Source: Maratus speciosus (lineage: Eukaryota; Arthropoda; Arachnida; Araneae; Salticidae). From it: a stretch of DNA of 64,000 nucleotides. The notes under the pieces were generated by a model. It was not told the DNA's origin. It did no database searches and saw only the letters and a program-made list of their open reading frames with translations. The stretch is from assembly GCA_963932465.1 (NCBI GenBank), contig OZ010798.1:14926981-14990980 (forward strand). Reading direction: 5' to 3'. Position 1 is the stretch's first letter. Each line of letters starts with the position of its first letter. A program made the position numbers and the translations under genes. Below, piece by piece: positions 22,201 through 33,689 of the stretch.

Positions 22201-22891
22201 AAAAGTACCCCATTTCTATTGAAAGTCATTGAAAGTAAACGGAAAATAGTTGAAAATAGGAGATACTGTATCTTTTTGTTGCCATTTTCTCATAAAACCT
22301 GAAAAAAAAGTTGAAATTAAAATATGGGTTACGTCAAGAATATTGCCTGTTATTCCGTGATAATGACGTCATATGCATACTTTTCTATAGGCGAAGTTTT
22401 AGACTGGATTGTAAAAGTGGATTGCTTTAGCGGATGCAAATGACGTCATTTTATAAAAAAGGTTGTATTTTAATTCTTAAACCTGAATTATGTTTTGTTG
22501 AAGTGCGTCATTTTCACTGCCCAGCTGCTTTGAAATTCTTCACAGGTGAAAATGCTTCACTTTTAAAAATAATGTAATCGAAATCACACACGGATAAAAC
22601 GCAATGTTTTACAAAAATTTAGAGTGTCTTTATAAAAGAGAGGTGGCATGCAAATGATAGCAATTTATATTACAGAAATTAATGATTCTCGCCTGGATGG
22701 ATTTGCTTCGCCGAGTTATACAAGCAAACAAATAATTCGTGGTTTAAAATAATATCATGTTCCTGAAGTTTTTGTCCAAAATTCTCTCGAATAATAAATT
22801 TTAATGCTATTCTTTAGGACATTCTACTATAATTTTATCAAAATAACATAATGTGCTTAATTTAAATTTTCCTAATTTTATTTAATCTATA
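22201..22891. other. Unassigned sequence with TGACGTCA copy
   Basis: Includes the third copy (22425-22500) of the 9722/10381 repeat arm, with AATGACGTCATTTTAT, and a further TGACGTCA at about 22363-22370. No gene. Confidence 0.45.
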
Positions 22892-22893
22892 TA

Positions 22894-24423
22894 CACTGCT
22901 CAAAACAATTAAAGGATATTGCAGTTTTAGGTGGATTTTGTATCTGGTAAACTGTTTAGCTGATTGATACATGGTCGACAGACATAGTATGTTGTATGAG
23001 AATAAATTACACATGTTTGGCAGAAAAAAATGCATTTTATTGCGCATTTGTGTACTAAAGGAAAAAAACACAATTTGTGCATATGAGAAAAAAAGAATAA
23101 GAAAAGGTGTTTTGTTCAAAGAAAATCATTTTCAGTAGGGGGTATGGTTTCCACGGGCGGCCAGCAACGTTGAACACCTTTGAGGCATGGACTCAATGAG
23201 GCTATTAATGACGAGTTGGGGTATTCTGCCCCACTCTTCCAGAAGAGCTCTTTCCAGTTCTTGGAGAGTTTGTGGGGGTTGTTGGCGGCCAGAAATTCGT
23301 CTTCCTAGAGCGTCCCAAACGTGCTCGATTGGATCATGTCTGGAAAATACGCTGGCCATTCCATTCGAACGATTCCTTCCTCGAAAAGGAAATCCTCCAC
23401 CAGGTTTGCACGATGTGGCCTGCAGTTATCGTCCATTAAAATGAAGTTATCTCCGATTGCTGCAGCGTAAGGGACTACAATAGGTCTGCGGATCTCATCC
23501 CTATATCGGCGACCAGTCAGAGCTCAATCTCGAATGATGTAGAGGCCAGTGCGACCGTCAATGGAGATGTCACAATACACCAACACTCCTCCACCGCCAA
23601 ATCTGACACTTTCGTGCACGAACGCAGGATTATTCCTACTGCCACGGTCCCTCCAGATGAAAATACGCCTATTATCCGGATGCACAGAAAAACGGGACTC
23701 GTCAAAAACAAAATATTGCTCCATTCATTTCTCCTCCAGTTGACATGCTCGGTTGCCCACTCCCTGCGGTCGCGACGTTGCCTTGATGTTAATCTAACAC
23801 ATACCATCGGTCGGCGAGCATACAGACCTACAGCATGGAGCCGGTTTCGGACAGTCTGAGTTGAAATCGTGGTGCCTGTAGCCGAGCGAAGGTGTTGTTG
23901 GAGAAGAGTAGCGTTCATGGTTCGGTGTCTCCGAGCTGTTAACGCTAAATACCGATCTTCATTGGGCGTTGTTGCCCGTCTACGACCTTGCCCTGGTCTT
24001 CGGCCTGCACATCCACTCTCCAAAAAACGGTTCCAGATCCTGGAAATGACACTTTGTGACACTCCAATGGCTTGCGCTACTTCGGCTTGAGTTTGGCCCC
24101 CTTCTAACCTACCAACAATTCTCAAAGCTTCTGAATCTGTCAAATGACTTCGCTGAGACATCGTACTCATCGAAACAAAGCAATCACTGAATGCCGATCA
24201 TCCTTGTCTTCATTCTCTTTTATCCAGTTGAAAGTCAAATTTCATTCGCTGCCGCTGAAGCGACGTTTTTGACGTCGAACTCAAAATTTGCATACTCCAC
24301 AGTTTGAAAACCAGAAAAATTTGAATTTGTGATTCTCTTCTTCTATTTTCGGCAAAAAAAAATTTCGTTTATATCTTTATTTTATATAAAACTTCAAATA
24401 TTCTTTAATTGTTTTGAGCAGTG
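22894..24423 (-). mobile_element. Tc1-like transposon, 1530 bp
   Basis: Ends are CACTGCTCAAAACAATTAAAGG (22894) and its exact inverse (24402-24423), with TA target duplications at 22892-22893 and 24424-24425. The length is normal for an autonomous Tc1 element. It contains one transposase reading frame on the minus strand, now broken. Its GC content is visibly higher than the surroundings, so the insertion is fairly recent. Confidence 0.95.
23132..24170 (-). pseudogene. Tc1-family DD34E transposase, broken
   Basis: The frame opens at 24170 (MSTMSQRSHLTDSEALRIVG). An N-terminal helix-turn-helix pair is visible (QTQAEVAQAIGVSQSVISRI, then a GRR-type basic hinge and RHRTMNATLLQQHL). Catalytic residues are all recognisable: D in FDESRF (23701-23703), D in MDDNCRPH (23428-23430) and E in PIEHVWD (23324-23326), with 34 residues between the second and third, hence DD34E. 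The frame ends at 23132. Three lesions inactivate it: a frameshift near 23705-23715 just before the first D, an in-frame TGA at 23524-23526, and a one-base loss near 23335-23345 after WPAYFPDM. The family normally has ~330-350 residues, which this would match. Confidence 0.93.
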
Positions 24424-24425
24424 TA

Positions 24426-25298
24426 TTTAGAACACAAGTATGTTTTTTAGTCCTCTGCCCTGATGTTTCTGTTGAATCAATTTTACTGTTTTTTTTTGTT
24501 TGTTTTTTAACTGAAAGCGCTTCATTTGTAGATATGATCGCACTATCTATTTTTTTTTTTTTTTTAAATATCCCCACTCTTATATTTTAACTTTAAAAGC
24601 ATTTTATGAAATTTCTTCAAAATGGTGAAAATTAGATAGCTTTCATTATTGTAGGCAAGAGAGAAATAATGAGGTATTTTTATCTTTATTCATTCTATTT
24701 TCCGATAAAAATTCAAAATTGCTGATAAAAATTGTTGTATAGGGTTTAGTGTCGCAAAATCTCATTAGGAGCAGAATATTATATTAGGGCATACGAACGG
24801 AAAATGACATACAGCTTTTGAAGACACGTATTTTTCCTCAAAATTTTCTATTTTGTTTTTCCTTCTGCATGTGTACTGATACTAAGTTTCAGACACTAGG
24901 TTAAATGCTTATTTAAGTGAAAATGAAGTCATATTTAAAAGAAAACGATCATTTTCTTAGATAAAACTAAACATTTTAACCTAAATGCGTCTAAAAAACA
25001 TAAATTACGGAAATTTTTACTCTCCGGAATTGAGATTAGAATCTCAAGTAAAGAGAGCGTCTGTTCATATAAAAGCTGTTGCTGACAATCGTGACTTCAA
25101 GTTTTGAGTTAAAGGGATTTTTAAATGATCAAACAAAATACAATTTTTTTTAAGTGATGAATATGGATATGAGAAGTGCGCATGCAAATTTTGAGAAGGT
25201 GAAATTGCTGTTTTTCATTCCGGAATAACAAGCATAACAGCCTCAGTTGATAACCGCATCCTAATAACTGATCTTTATTATATTTTACTGATTAATTA
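24426..25298. other. Unassigned AT-rich sequence
   Basis: No gene, tandem array or terminal inverted repeats recognised between the Tc1 transposon and the Helitron. A T-run lies at about 24550-24565. Confidence 0.45.
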
Positions 25299-26295
25299 TC
25301 TATATTATAAAGAACAAACGTATCTGTGCGTAACGCTGACGTCATTTTGTGAATGGCAACACATCACGATGAAATTTCGGTCTTGAAATTTTCGCTACTG
25401 CAATTTTTTAATCTTCTGACAATCATACATTTTCATTTTTCGTTGCATAGGGAAAAAATTTACTTTCAAATGCAGTTTGTTTAAAAACTGTATCTTAATT
25501 GACTGATGTATTATATTTTCTAAAACAATTTTTAAGCATGACTTTTTTTTTAAGTTTATCTTATCACGCGCCGGATTCAATACCTAATAAATAATAAACA
25601 TTTTGCACATAAAGCAACAAACATTTTTCAGCATTTTTTTCTAACTATTTTTGCATAACGAAATTAATACTTCCTTTGTAAACAAATAAAAGAATAATAT
25701 TGAAAAAACACAAATCTAACATATTTGTAATCGTACAATTTAAAGTTTTAGATCATCAAATAGGATTTTTTTTTAAAAATGGAATTTGTTTGCAAAGTTC
25801 ATCTCAGTTTACTGATTGTCTATGGTTTTAAAAACAATTTTAAAGCATAAATATTTTTGATTTATCTATATCGCGCGGAGATCGATTACGAAAGATTAAT
25901 CCGTTTGCCCTTAAAACAAAATAAAGGGTTCATCATTTTCTTACGGCTAATATCTATTAAAAAAAACTTCCCTATGAATAAATAAATAAAATAATATAAA
26001 TAAAACAGAAATTTAACAGACATGTGAAATTATCAGAATATAAAAGGATGCCATATGTAGCAAAATCTTGGTCAAATAACTCTTAGCATGCGGCTAAATA
26101 AGAAAATATCGCTTTTGATAAATTTAAAAAATTTATTTGATTGCATAATTCGTATTTTCCATATGAAAAATGCTTTTTTAATGTTATTGGGCAATCTAAA
26201 AAATTTATTGCATATAAAAAATTATTATTTTTCAATTTAAAAAAATGATTTCACCTACATTTTTTAACCCGGGAAGCCCGGGTACGATCCCTTAG
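25299..26295 (+). mobile_element. Non-autonomous Helitron, ~1 kb
   Basis: Starts TCTATATTATAAAGAACAAACG after an A and ends with a perfect 7-bp hairpin, ACCCGGG-AAG-CCCGGGT (26267-26283), then ACGATCCCTTAG before a T. Helitrons insert between A and T, begin TC and end in a hairpin followed by CTRR; the end here (CTTAG) is slightly off. There are no terminal inverted repeats and no Rep/helicase frame. Relatives lie at 21926 and 17075. Confidence 0.75.
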
Positions 26296-26443
26296 TATCA
26301 TTAATTGCTAAAAGGTATTAAATAAAACAGTATAAAAAAGTTTTATACATAAACTGCCTACATGTTTTAGTTTCACCGAAACCTTTTTCAACATAAATGA
26401 GAATTATTTTACAGTTTTACGATCTACAATGTACTGATTTAAG

Positions 26444-26995
26444 GTGCATTTGTTAAAGTTTTTCAAGTTCTCTGTCCAGTTACTCACGCTATTTTATTTT
26501 TACTTTGATGTTTCAAGTTTTTCACGTTCTCTCTACAATTACTCACGATATTTTATTTTTACTTTGATGTTCCAAGTTTTTCACATCCTCTCTCTCCAAT
26601 TACTTACGATATTTTATTTTTACTTTGATGTTTCATCTTTTTCCCGTTCTCTCTCCAATTACTCACGATATTGTATATTGTATTTTTACTTTGATGTTTC
26701 AAGTTTTTCCCGTTCTCTCTCGAATTACTCAAGATATTTTATTTTTACATTGATGTTGCAAGTTTTTTCCGTTCTCTCTCCAATTACTCACGATATTGTA
26801 TTTTTACTTAGATGTTTCACGTTTTTCACCTTCTCTCTCCAATTACTCACGATATTTTATTTTTATTTTGATGTTTCACGTTTTTCATGTTCTCTCTCCA
26901 GTTATTCACGATATTTTATTTTTACTTTGATGTTTCAAGTTGTTCACGTTCTCTCTCCAATCACTCACGATATTTTGTTTTTACTTGGATGTTTA
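26444..26995 (+). repeat. ~60-bp minisatellite, about nine copies
   Basis: The unit is close to TTTTCACGTTCTCTCTCCAA followed by TTACTCACGATATTTTATTT and TTACTTTGATGTTTCAAG. Copies start about every 59-60 bp, with one expanded by a TATTG insertion near 26673. A 188-codon open frame spans it only because the unit length is close to a multiple of three and lacks stops; the 'protein' is a repeat of YSRYFIFTLMFQVF and is not taken as a gene. Confidence 0.9.
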
Positions 26996-26999
26996 TTTC

Positions 27000-27542
27000 C
27001 ATATTTTTAACCATGGAGTCCCTCAACATATAATTTAGGCCCAAGTTAAATGATGCTGTTTTATTACATTTTGAATTTTTATGTGTTAGAATAAGCTCGG
27101 TGCTTTTTCTTATAATGAACAGTATAGTATATTTTTGCAGCCTTCTGACAGTGGGGGGTGTATACGTAACAATTGAAGAAGAAAAATACTTATTTTCAGG
27201 TACATGAAAATCACCAAAAGTCATCATAAGGGAGTATTTAAGATTAATGCTCATTTCTATGTAAAAATAGCTTTTTAAGTATAAGAAAATTAATCTTGAA
27301 ATTATATTTACATTTTATTAAAAATTAGGTAATAGTGGATATATGAATGATATAATGTAATTTTTAAGAACTGAGATATTTCACTCCATTCATGTCTTTT
27401 CAACGTCATTATCCAGTTAGAAATATTTTTAACACTTTCAAACAAGTTGAAAAATGTTTATGAATTCTAGTTGTCTGTCCGTCTATCTGTCTACGCTTTT
27501 ACTCGCGTAAATATAGTCGGATTTTCATGCAATAGATAGAGG
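27000..27542. other. Unassigned sequence
   Basis: No gene. A TGTCTGTCCGTCTATCTGTC stretch near 27472 resembles the (GACA/GACGG) module of the DR repeats and also a segment near 36150. Confidence 0.4.
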
Positions 27543-27878
27543 TTAAGGCTGTTCTCAACTGCTCCGCTCAACAAGCGCAAAACGTTTTGACACATTTACA
27601 AATTCATTTTTAATGGAAAGATATAAAATTGGAAAGCCTGGCCATGGGAGCGGTTTGGAATTGGTTTCTTCTTTCGTTCGGAAGTTCAGTTCAAAATGCC
27701 AACTTTGACAGTATTTTCTGAAAGATCTATTGCATTTACAAGAAAATGGAAAAAACAGTTCATGGCGTTGTTTCTGAATAACAACATCTTTTAGTATCAT
27801 GAATTAAAACACAATGAACAAAAATGAATTAAAACTCATGCCAGAAAGTTGACCCTTTGGATTTGAGAACAGCCTTAA
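27543..27878. mobile_element. TTAA MITE, GGCTGTTCTCAA ends
   Basis: TTAAGGCTGTTCTCAA at the left is inverted at the right (TTGAGAACAGCCTTAA), giving a 336-bp element with perfect 12-bp ends and TTAA on both sides. Open stretches inside are not recognised as coding. Confidence 0.8.
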
Positions 27879-28137
27879 TGATGTTTACCGTGCCATGTTC
27901 GGTATTGAACAGGCAGTGTGTAGTTCATTGGCAGGGGCATTCAAAATAATTCCGTTATATTAGTGCCAATGGGCAAAATCACATGCAGTGTTTTTTAATG
28001 ACATTGCGCCGTTGCCAATGGATTGAAATTGCTATAAATCACTGAATTTCACAACAAGATGAACATTATAGAATAGGGCATTCATAGCATTTATCGTTCA
28101 TTGACTGAATAGACAAAAGAAATCAGTTACACTGTAA

Positions 28138-28364
28138 AAAAAAAAAAAATTCTTTAAAATACGGAAATTGTACTGGCAATTGAGACGCCAGTACTATTTC
28201 CGTATTTTAACGGAATTTTTCCCCCGTAAATTCCAGAAAAACGAAAATTTTTCTGTAATTTACGGGGGAAAATGTGCGTTAAAATACAGTAATAGTACTG
28301 ACGTCTTGATTGCCAGTACAATTTCCGTATTTTAACGGATTTTTTTTTTTAACAGTTTACAGTA
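28138..28364. mobile_element. Palindromic MITE (CACTGTAAAA ends)
   Basis: Left TACACTGTAAAAAAAA and right TTTTTTAACAGTTTACAGTA. The interior is a double fold built from ATACGGAAATTGTACTGGCA, CAGTACTATTTCCGTATTTTAACGG and a central CCCCCGTAAATT/AATTTACGGGGG stem. About 227 bp, no coding capacity. Confidence 0.75.
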
Positions 28365-28452
28365 CTGTCTTTGAGCAGTAATTGCTGGAAGTGCGCTTTT
28401 AAATATTTATGCGGCTTTAAATTTAACTAATCTTTTGCATGTGACTCGTTAT

Positions 28453-29106
28453 CAGAGTCGTCACGATGGGGGGTTATGGGGGGGAGGCTCCCCCTCCAAT
28501 ATATGTGAACTTAGGAAATTTCAGCTTCGAGTTGGGAAATTCCAGATTTTTGAAACACATTCCTTTTCTAAAATAATAGTAAAAAAAAAAATTGAATTTT
28601 TTATTGTTTTGCTGACTACCGTTCTGAGTTCTGTAACAGTAAACTAGTTAAATTTTCAAAAGAAATACAAAAAGCAGCAAAACTCAATTTGAATTTGTGT
28701 TTCTCTGTGCTACGAAATTATCATCCATCTACCAGACCTGAATTTCTGTACTGTTGTCCATCAACAGTTCTCTAATCTACTTTCTCCAAAACTTTGTTCC
28801 TTTCTCAAAAAACTCAAAATATCATGAAGCTATATTTTAATATGAAGTACGATTATGACTCGTACACAATAGGAGACAAAATTTTTCATTAAATGAACCA
28901 ATAGTTATAATTTTTATGTTTTTAGTTTTAGTATTTTCCCTTGGAAAGAAATTTTTTTGTGTATAATTATCATTATCATTAAACACACATTGCACATATC
29001 ATTTCAGTTGGGAAATAGAGCAGTTTGTTTCAAGTTGGGAAATTTTTGAATACTCCGCCCCCCCCCCCCCCCCCCCCCCGAAAAAGTATCTGTAGCTACG
29101 CTCCTG
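28453..29106. mobile_element. hAT-type MITE with perfect 8-bp target duplication
   Basis: Flanked by CTCGTTAT at 28445-28452 and again at 29107-29114. The ends, CAGAGTCGTCACGATGGGGGG and, read inward from the right, CAGGAGCGTAGCTACAGATAC, are diverged but both lead to G-rich tracts, including a 22-base C-run at about 29058-29079. The GTTGGGAAATT word occurs at both sides inside. CAG-N ends with 8-bp duplications are the hAT pattern. Confidence 0.85.
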
Positions 29107-29421
29107 CTCGTTATGTTTAAATTCTATACCTCATCTACAGAGCTGCACAAAAGAATATACCTACCCTTCACCTTATGAGCGGATATTGCAGTACGGGAGT
29201 TTTCAACTGTATTACTATTTCTAACTGAACTAAATTTTTGCACGAATGCGTTTATAAATACAAATTTATATATCCTATACAGGACTCCTCCGAGAATTTG
29301 GATAGTTTTCCGAATTGTAGGTGAAAATTGCGGAAATTGGTTTTTAACCCTTTATCTACTGACGATACTTATAAGTACCATTAAAATACAATATCTTCTA
29401 ATAATGTTCTTTGTACATTTC

Positions 29422-30424
29422 TTAAGGGGACTGTGGAGCTTAAAATCCTTAAAAATAATTTTTTTTTATTTTTGTAAATTTTAACTTAAATATTATTCAA
29501 GGGTACATTATATACATTATGGCATGCATTTATTACAAAAAAATGAAAAAAAAATATTTTTGAGAAAAAAATGGAATTTTACGCGTCTTCTTAGAAATCT
29601 TCGAAATGCCCCATGCGTCTTCCATATCAATGAAAATGCCCAATATTTTTTATAAAAGTTTGGTTTATATATATATAAATTAAATAGAGCATCGAATTTT
29701 ATATATTTGAATTTAAAGGTAAAAAAAAAAAATCAAAATTTCAAAATTTTTTCGAGAAAATTTCAAAATTTTTCAAAAAAATTTTTTTTTTTAAACCTTT
29801 AAATTCAAATATATAATATTCGATGCTCTATTTTATTTATATATATAAACCAAACTTTTATGAAAAATATTGGGCATTTTCATTGATATGGAACGTGCAG
29901 GGGACACTTCGAAGATTTCTAAGACGACCCGTAAAATTCCATTTTTTTCTCCAAAATAAAATTTTTTTTTATAAATTTTTGTTATAAATGCATGCCATAA
30001 TGCATGTAATGTACCCTTGAATAATATTTAAGATGAAATTTACAAAAAATAAAATAAAAAAATGAAAAAATTTTAAAATTTTAAAATTTTTCGAAAAAAT
30101 TTCAAATTTTTTCAATTTTTTTTTAACCTTTAAATTCTAATATGTAAAATTCGATGCTCTATTTTATTTCTATATATAAACCAAACTTTTATGAAAAATA
30201 TTGGGGATTTTCATTGATATGGAAGACGCATGGGGCATTTCGAAGATTTCTAACACGACGCGTAAAATTCCATTTTTTTCTCAAAAATAATTTTTTTTTT
30301 AAATTTTTTTGGGATAAATGCATGTTATAATGTATATAATGTACCCTTGAATAATATTTAACTTGAAATTTACAAAAATAAAAAAAAATATTTTTAAAGA
30401 TTTTAAACTCCACCGTCCCCTTAA
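29422..30424. mobile_element. Three-armed TTAA foldback element
   Basis: Ends TTAAGGGGACTGTGGAG and CTCCACCGTCCCCTTAA. Arm A (29422-29720) is the reverse complement of both arm B (about 29795-30055) and arm C (about 30126-30424), which are direct copies of each other ~335 bp apart. Markers are AATTCGATGCTCTATTTTAT, AATATTGGGCATTTTCATTG and GTACCCTTGAATAATATTTA. A/T homopolymers separate the arms. No coding capacity. Confidence 0.85.
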
Positions 30425-31161
30425 GGGACTCTTAAAGCTCTAAAAGTTTCGAAATTTTAATTTTTTTAGATATTAAACTTCTGTGTTTTCTGAACATTTT
30501 GATATAATTGTTATCTTGAAATTCCCATTAGAACAGAAGTTATGGCATTTAGAATTATACTCGCTCAATAGCTGAAGCGGTGTTTCCAAAATTTTGAAGT
30601 CATTTTTCTCCAAATGACGTTTTTGGGCATAACGCGCACGATATCTCAAAAACTTCGGAATATTTTCTCATGAAAATTTTCAAAACATATGTTTCATGTT
30701 AGTCTGTATAAACTGAACCTAAAATTTCCTTTTTATTGTAAAATGAAAATATTTTTTTAGGGGTTTATATTGTTGAAATTTTCTAAATTTTGCATTAGCT
30801 AAATACAATTTTGTATTAAAAATATAAAAATGCTTTAAATACAAAGTTATTTAGGTTCAGTGTAATTATTATAATCTGAGGTATAAGTAGGCACCAAAAT
30901 TTTCATTCTAGTTGTAAAATTTATTTTGTAATCGTGCGCATAAGCTATTATGCCGATTTTCTGCTCGTCAAATATCTGAAAGTTTTGAGCCCCCGGTAAA
31001 TTCTAATTCTGCATTTTGCAATTGAAATGAAAGAACATATTTGTATCTTTCATTCCCATTTAAAATTGTGTCTTAATATCAAATACATTTTCAGATATTA
31101 AATGTTGAAAATGGTCCTTTTTTACATTTTTTCCAATTTTGAAAGTCCTGAGACCCCTTAA
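30421..31161. mobile_element. TTAA-type MITE, family 'GTCTCAGGACTCTTAAA', copy B
   Basis: Matches 1994-2754 along its whole length, including the nested ACTGAACCTAAA/TTTAGGTTCAGT pair. The left end is shortened (TTAAGGGACTCTTAAAG) and uses the same TTAA that closes the foldback to its left. Confidence 0.8.
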
Positions 31162-31564
31162 TTCTACAAAATACTAAGAATAAAATAAAAGATTTGAGTG
31201 GGGTTATTGCACAAAATCCCTATCCATTCAGATTGAATGAATCCATCTAAATCCTTCAATCCTTCTAAAATCCTTCTAAAATTTATTAAATGATTATGTG
31301 AATCTTCTAACGTAGTTTAAAACGTTCACGAATATGAAACTTTCATGAATTCCTAATTCGTTACATAAAGGGTTAAGTGTGTTATGCGTTTCCAAATGGT
31401 TTCATTAGACCTCCTATTTCAGCTAATTAAACGGTTTTGTTACATTATTCTGAAAGTGTTGGAAAGTGTTTCATAATTGATGCTTGACGCATGATTTTTT
31501 TTCTTTCTTGTTAATTTGCAAAACGTGATAAATAAAGTATCTAACGACGGCGGATCGATGCGTT

Positions 31565-31985
31565 AAAAGAATTTTACAACAACTTTTTTTATAACGCTTA
31601 ACAGCATCGTTGAGATATAAAGGGTTAGAAAGAAGGAAAAAAACGAATCTAATAATAGATAAAATTGTTTCGCTATCAGAGGGAATAGGTTTTACACTTA
31701 ATTAAGCGGAGAAAAAATATATTGTGTGATTTTTAACCAAGCTCCACTTAAAGCCAGAAAATAAATGAACGGCGCGAGATTTAAGTAGGGATAGGCGCTG
31801 TTAAACTTAATAAATTATTCAATAGGTCCTTGACACGTTATTAACGTTGACAAGAAACATTTTTTCGATATTTTTGAAAACGTATTAGAGTTGGGATCTA
31901 AAATTAGGACCTTTAAACTTTTTTTTCTATTTTTGAAAAATACTTTCATTATGATATAATATTTTTCTAAATGAAACTGAAAAAG
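31565..31985 (+). repeat. Direct duplication, copy 1
   Basis: About 400 bp, matched by 33165-33555: both carry GAGATATAAAGGGTTAGAAAGAAGG, then TTACACTTAATTAAGCGGAG, TTTTTAACCAAGCTCCACTTAAAGCC and TTGACACGTTATTA. The copy continues after the E3 insertion at about 35960-36015 (compare 31965-32040), which gives an approximate pre-insertion site for E3. Confidence 0.8.
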
Positions 31986-32299
31986 AATGTTATTTAGGCT
32001 TTTAAATTCATTTTCTTCTTTTAAGCCTGACATAACAAGGAAAGTCTCCATAAGCGGATATTCAGAAAAATCTGAAAAAATTACATAATGTTCTTCTTAT
32101 GTGGATATATATCTTTCTTAAAAATTTCTGGCGGGATCTCGATAGAGGGTCCGTAAAAAAATGATGAAAATTTCGTTTTCTTGGTGCTGGATCGCTGGTT
32201 GGCGACACAATTAAAAGAAAATTACGGTTTTATGACAAATATATTCTTTAAGGAAAAGTTTTTTACTTTTTAAATTGAATTAGTTTCAGGAAGTTTTAC

Positions 32300-32819
32300 T
32301 TAACCTCTTCGGACCTGGAGTATCCTATAGGATACACAGCTTTACAAATTTTTTTCCTGTATATAAATAATGATTAAAAAATGAAAATGGTGTGAATGGA
32401 ATCTTAAAAGATAGCCAAACTAAAGCAAAATATCAATTTGTTTCTTACAGTGCTTTTTTCGGCCATAAAATGGGATTTGAAAATGACTTGCAGCAAAAAT
32501 GAAGAAAATATACAAAAACGAAAAGTAAATAATTCTTTTATACGTTCAAATATCATATTGATAGTCCATTAAAAATAAAAATTCATTAAATGCATAATTA
32601 TTTAATATTTTTCATTATTTTTTCCATGCGAAACAAAAGAAAATATCGTAACAAATTACCAGAAAATGTATTTATTGAGTCCCATGTGTCATATATGATA
32701 TATCAAATTTCATGTACAAAAAAAATGTATTTTTTTTTAGTTATTACTTTGCAAACATAAATTCATAACTGGAGTAAAAAAATATATGAAAATAAACCCT
32801 GGGGGTCTGAGGAGGTTAA
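32300..32819. mobile_element. TTAA MITE, CCTCTTCGGACC ends
   Basis: TTAACCTCTTCGGACCTGGAG at the left and CTGGGGGTCTGAGGAGGTTAA at the right. A perfect 16-bp palindrome, GTATCCTATAGGATAC, lies just inside the left end (32320-32335). 520 bp, no recognised coding. TTAA-CC ends are compatible with piggyBac. Confidence 0.75.
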
Positions 32820-33164
32820 ATAAATTTACTTTTACAATTAAGGATTTGTCATAAACATTTATAGGTAACTGAAATATGTGTATAATGAAATTTAACAATT
32901 GCGTAATACGATTTAGCAAAATATTTAAATGGATTAAATTTGCCTAAACTCAAAATTAAGTTATGATTCTGAGCGCTATCAATTTGACTTCGATAGTGTT
33001 AGAGTCGGTGAAAACAAGAAATATAAGTATTGCTGCCATACAAACAACGATTTATGAAATATGAGTTTATATAAAGAGAAGTTTCTTGATCAAACTGTTT
33101 TTTAAAGTACACTTAAAACTTATCAAGTTAATGAAACCATGTAAAATTAAATAAAATGAATTTT

Positions 33165-33555
33165 ACATTAATTTTATTTATAACACTTAAAAGTATCGTT
33201 GAGATATAAAGGGTTAGAAAGAAGGAAAAAAATGAGTCTAATAATATTTAAAATTTCTTCGCTATCAGAGGAAATATGTTTTACACTTAATTAAGCGGAG
33301 AAAAAAATATATTGTGTGATTTTTAACCAAGCTCCACTTAAAGCCAAAAATAAATGAACGGCACGAAATTTAAGTAGCGATAGGACCTATTAAACTTAAT
33401 AAAATATTCAATAGATCCTTGACACGTTATTAAAATTGACAAGAAATTATTTGAGACATTTTTTAAAAACGTATTAGGATCTAAAGTTAAGATCTTTAAA
33501 GTTTTTTTTTTCTATTTTTGAAAAATACTTTCATTATAATACAATTTTTCTTTTC
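33165..33555 (+). repeat. Direct duplication, copy 2
   Basis: Second copy of 31565-31985. It differs by scattered substitutions and small indels and is followed by an unrelated tandem array. Confidence 0.8.
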
Positions 33556-33689
33556 TTGTATCTTTACAAGAAGAAAGTATTGGATTCGAGAAAATTTTCG
33601 AATTTCTGTTTTCGACGGATTGACACGTTTTAGGGGTCAGAGACCCCGAAAAACATGTTTTACAAAATATCTGTCTGCGAGTCTGTATG

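Larger units (their letters stand above)
29344..31376. mobile_element. piggyBac-like element hosting two TTAA insertions
   Basis: Left TTAACCCTTTATCTACTGACG and right CGTTACATAAAGGGTTAA are inverted with TTAA flanks. After removing the nested block 29422-31161 the host element would be only about 300 bp, a normal MITE size. Confidence 0.55.

Noticed and set aside
22891..24425. Transposase as an active gene
   Set aside because: Two frameshifts and one in-frame stop; all three catalytic residues survive but not in one frame.
26444..27010. 188-codon open frame with a repetitive aromatic-rich product
   Set aside because: It is the read-through of a ~60-bp minisatellite; codon content follows the DNA repeat, and all copies lack stops only because of their composition.
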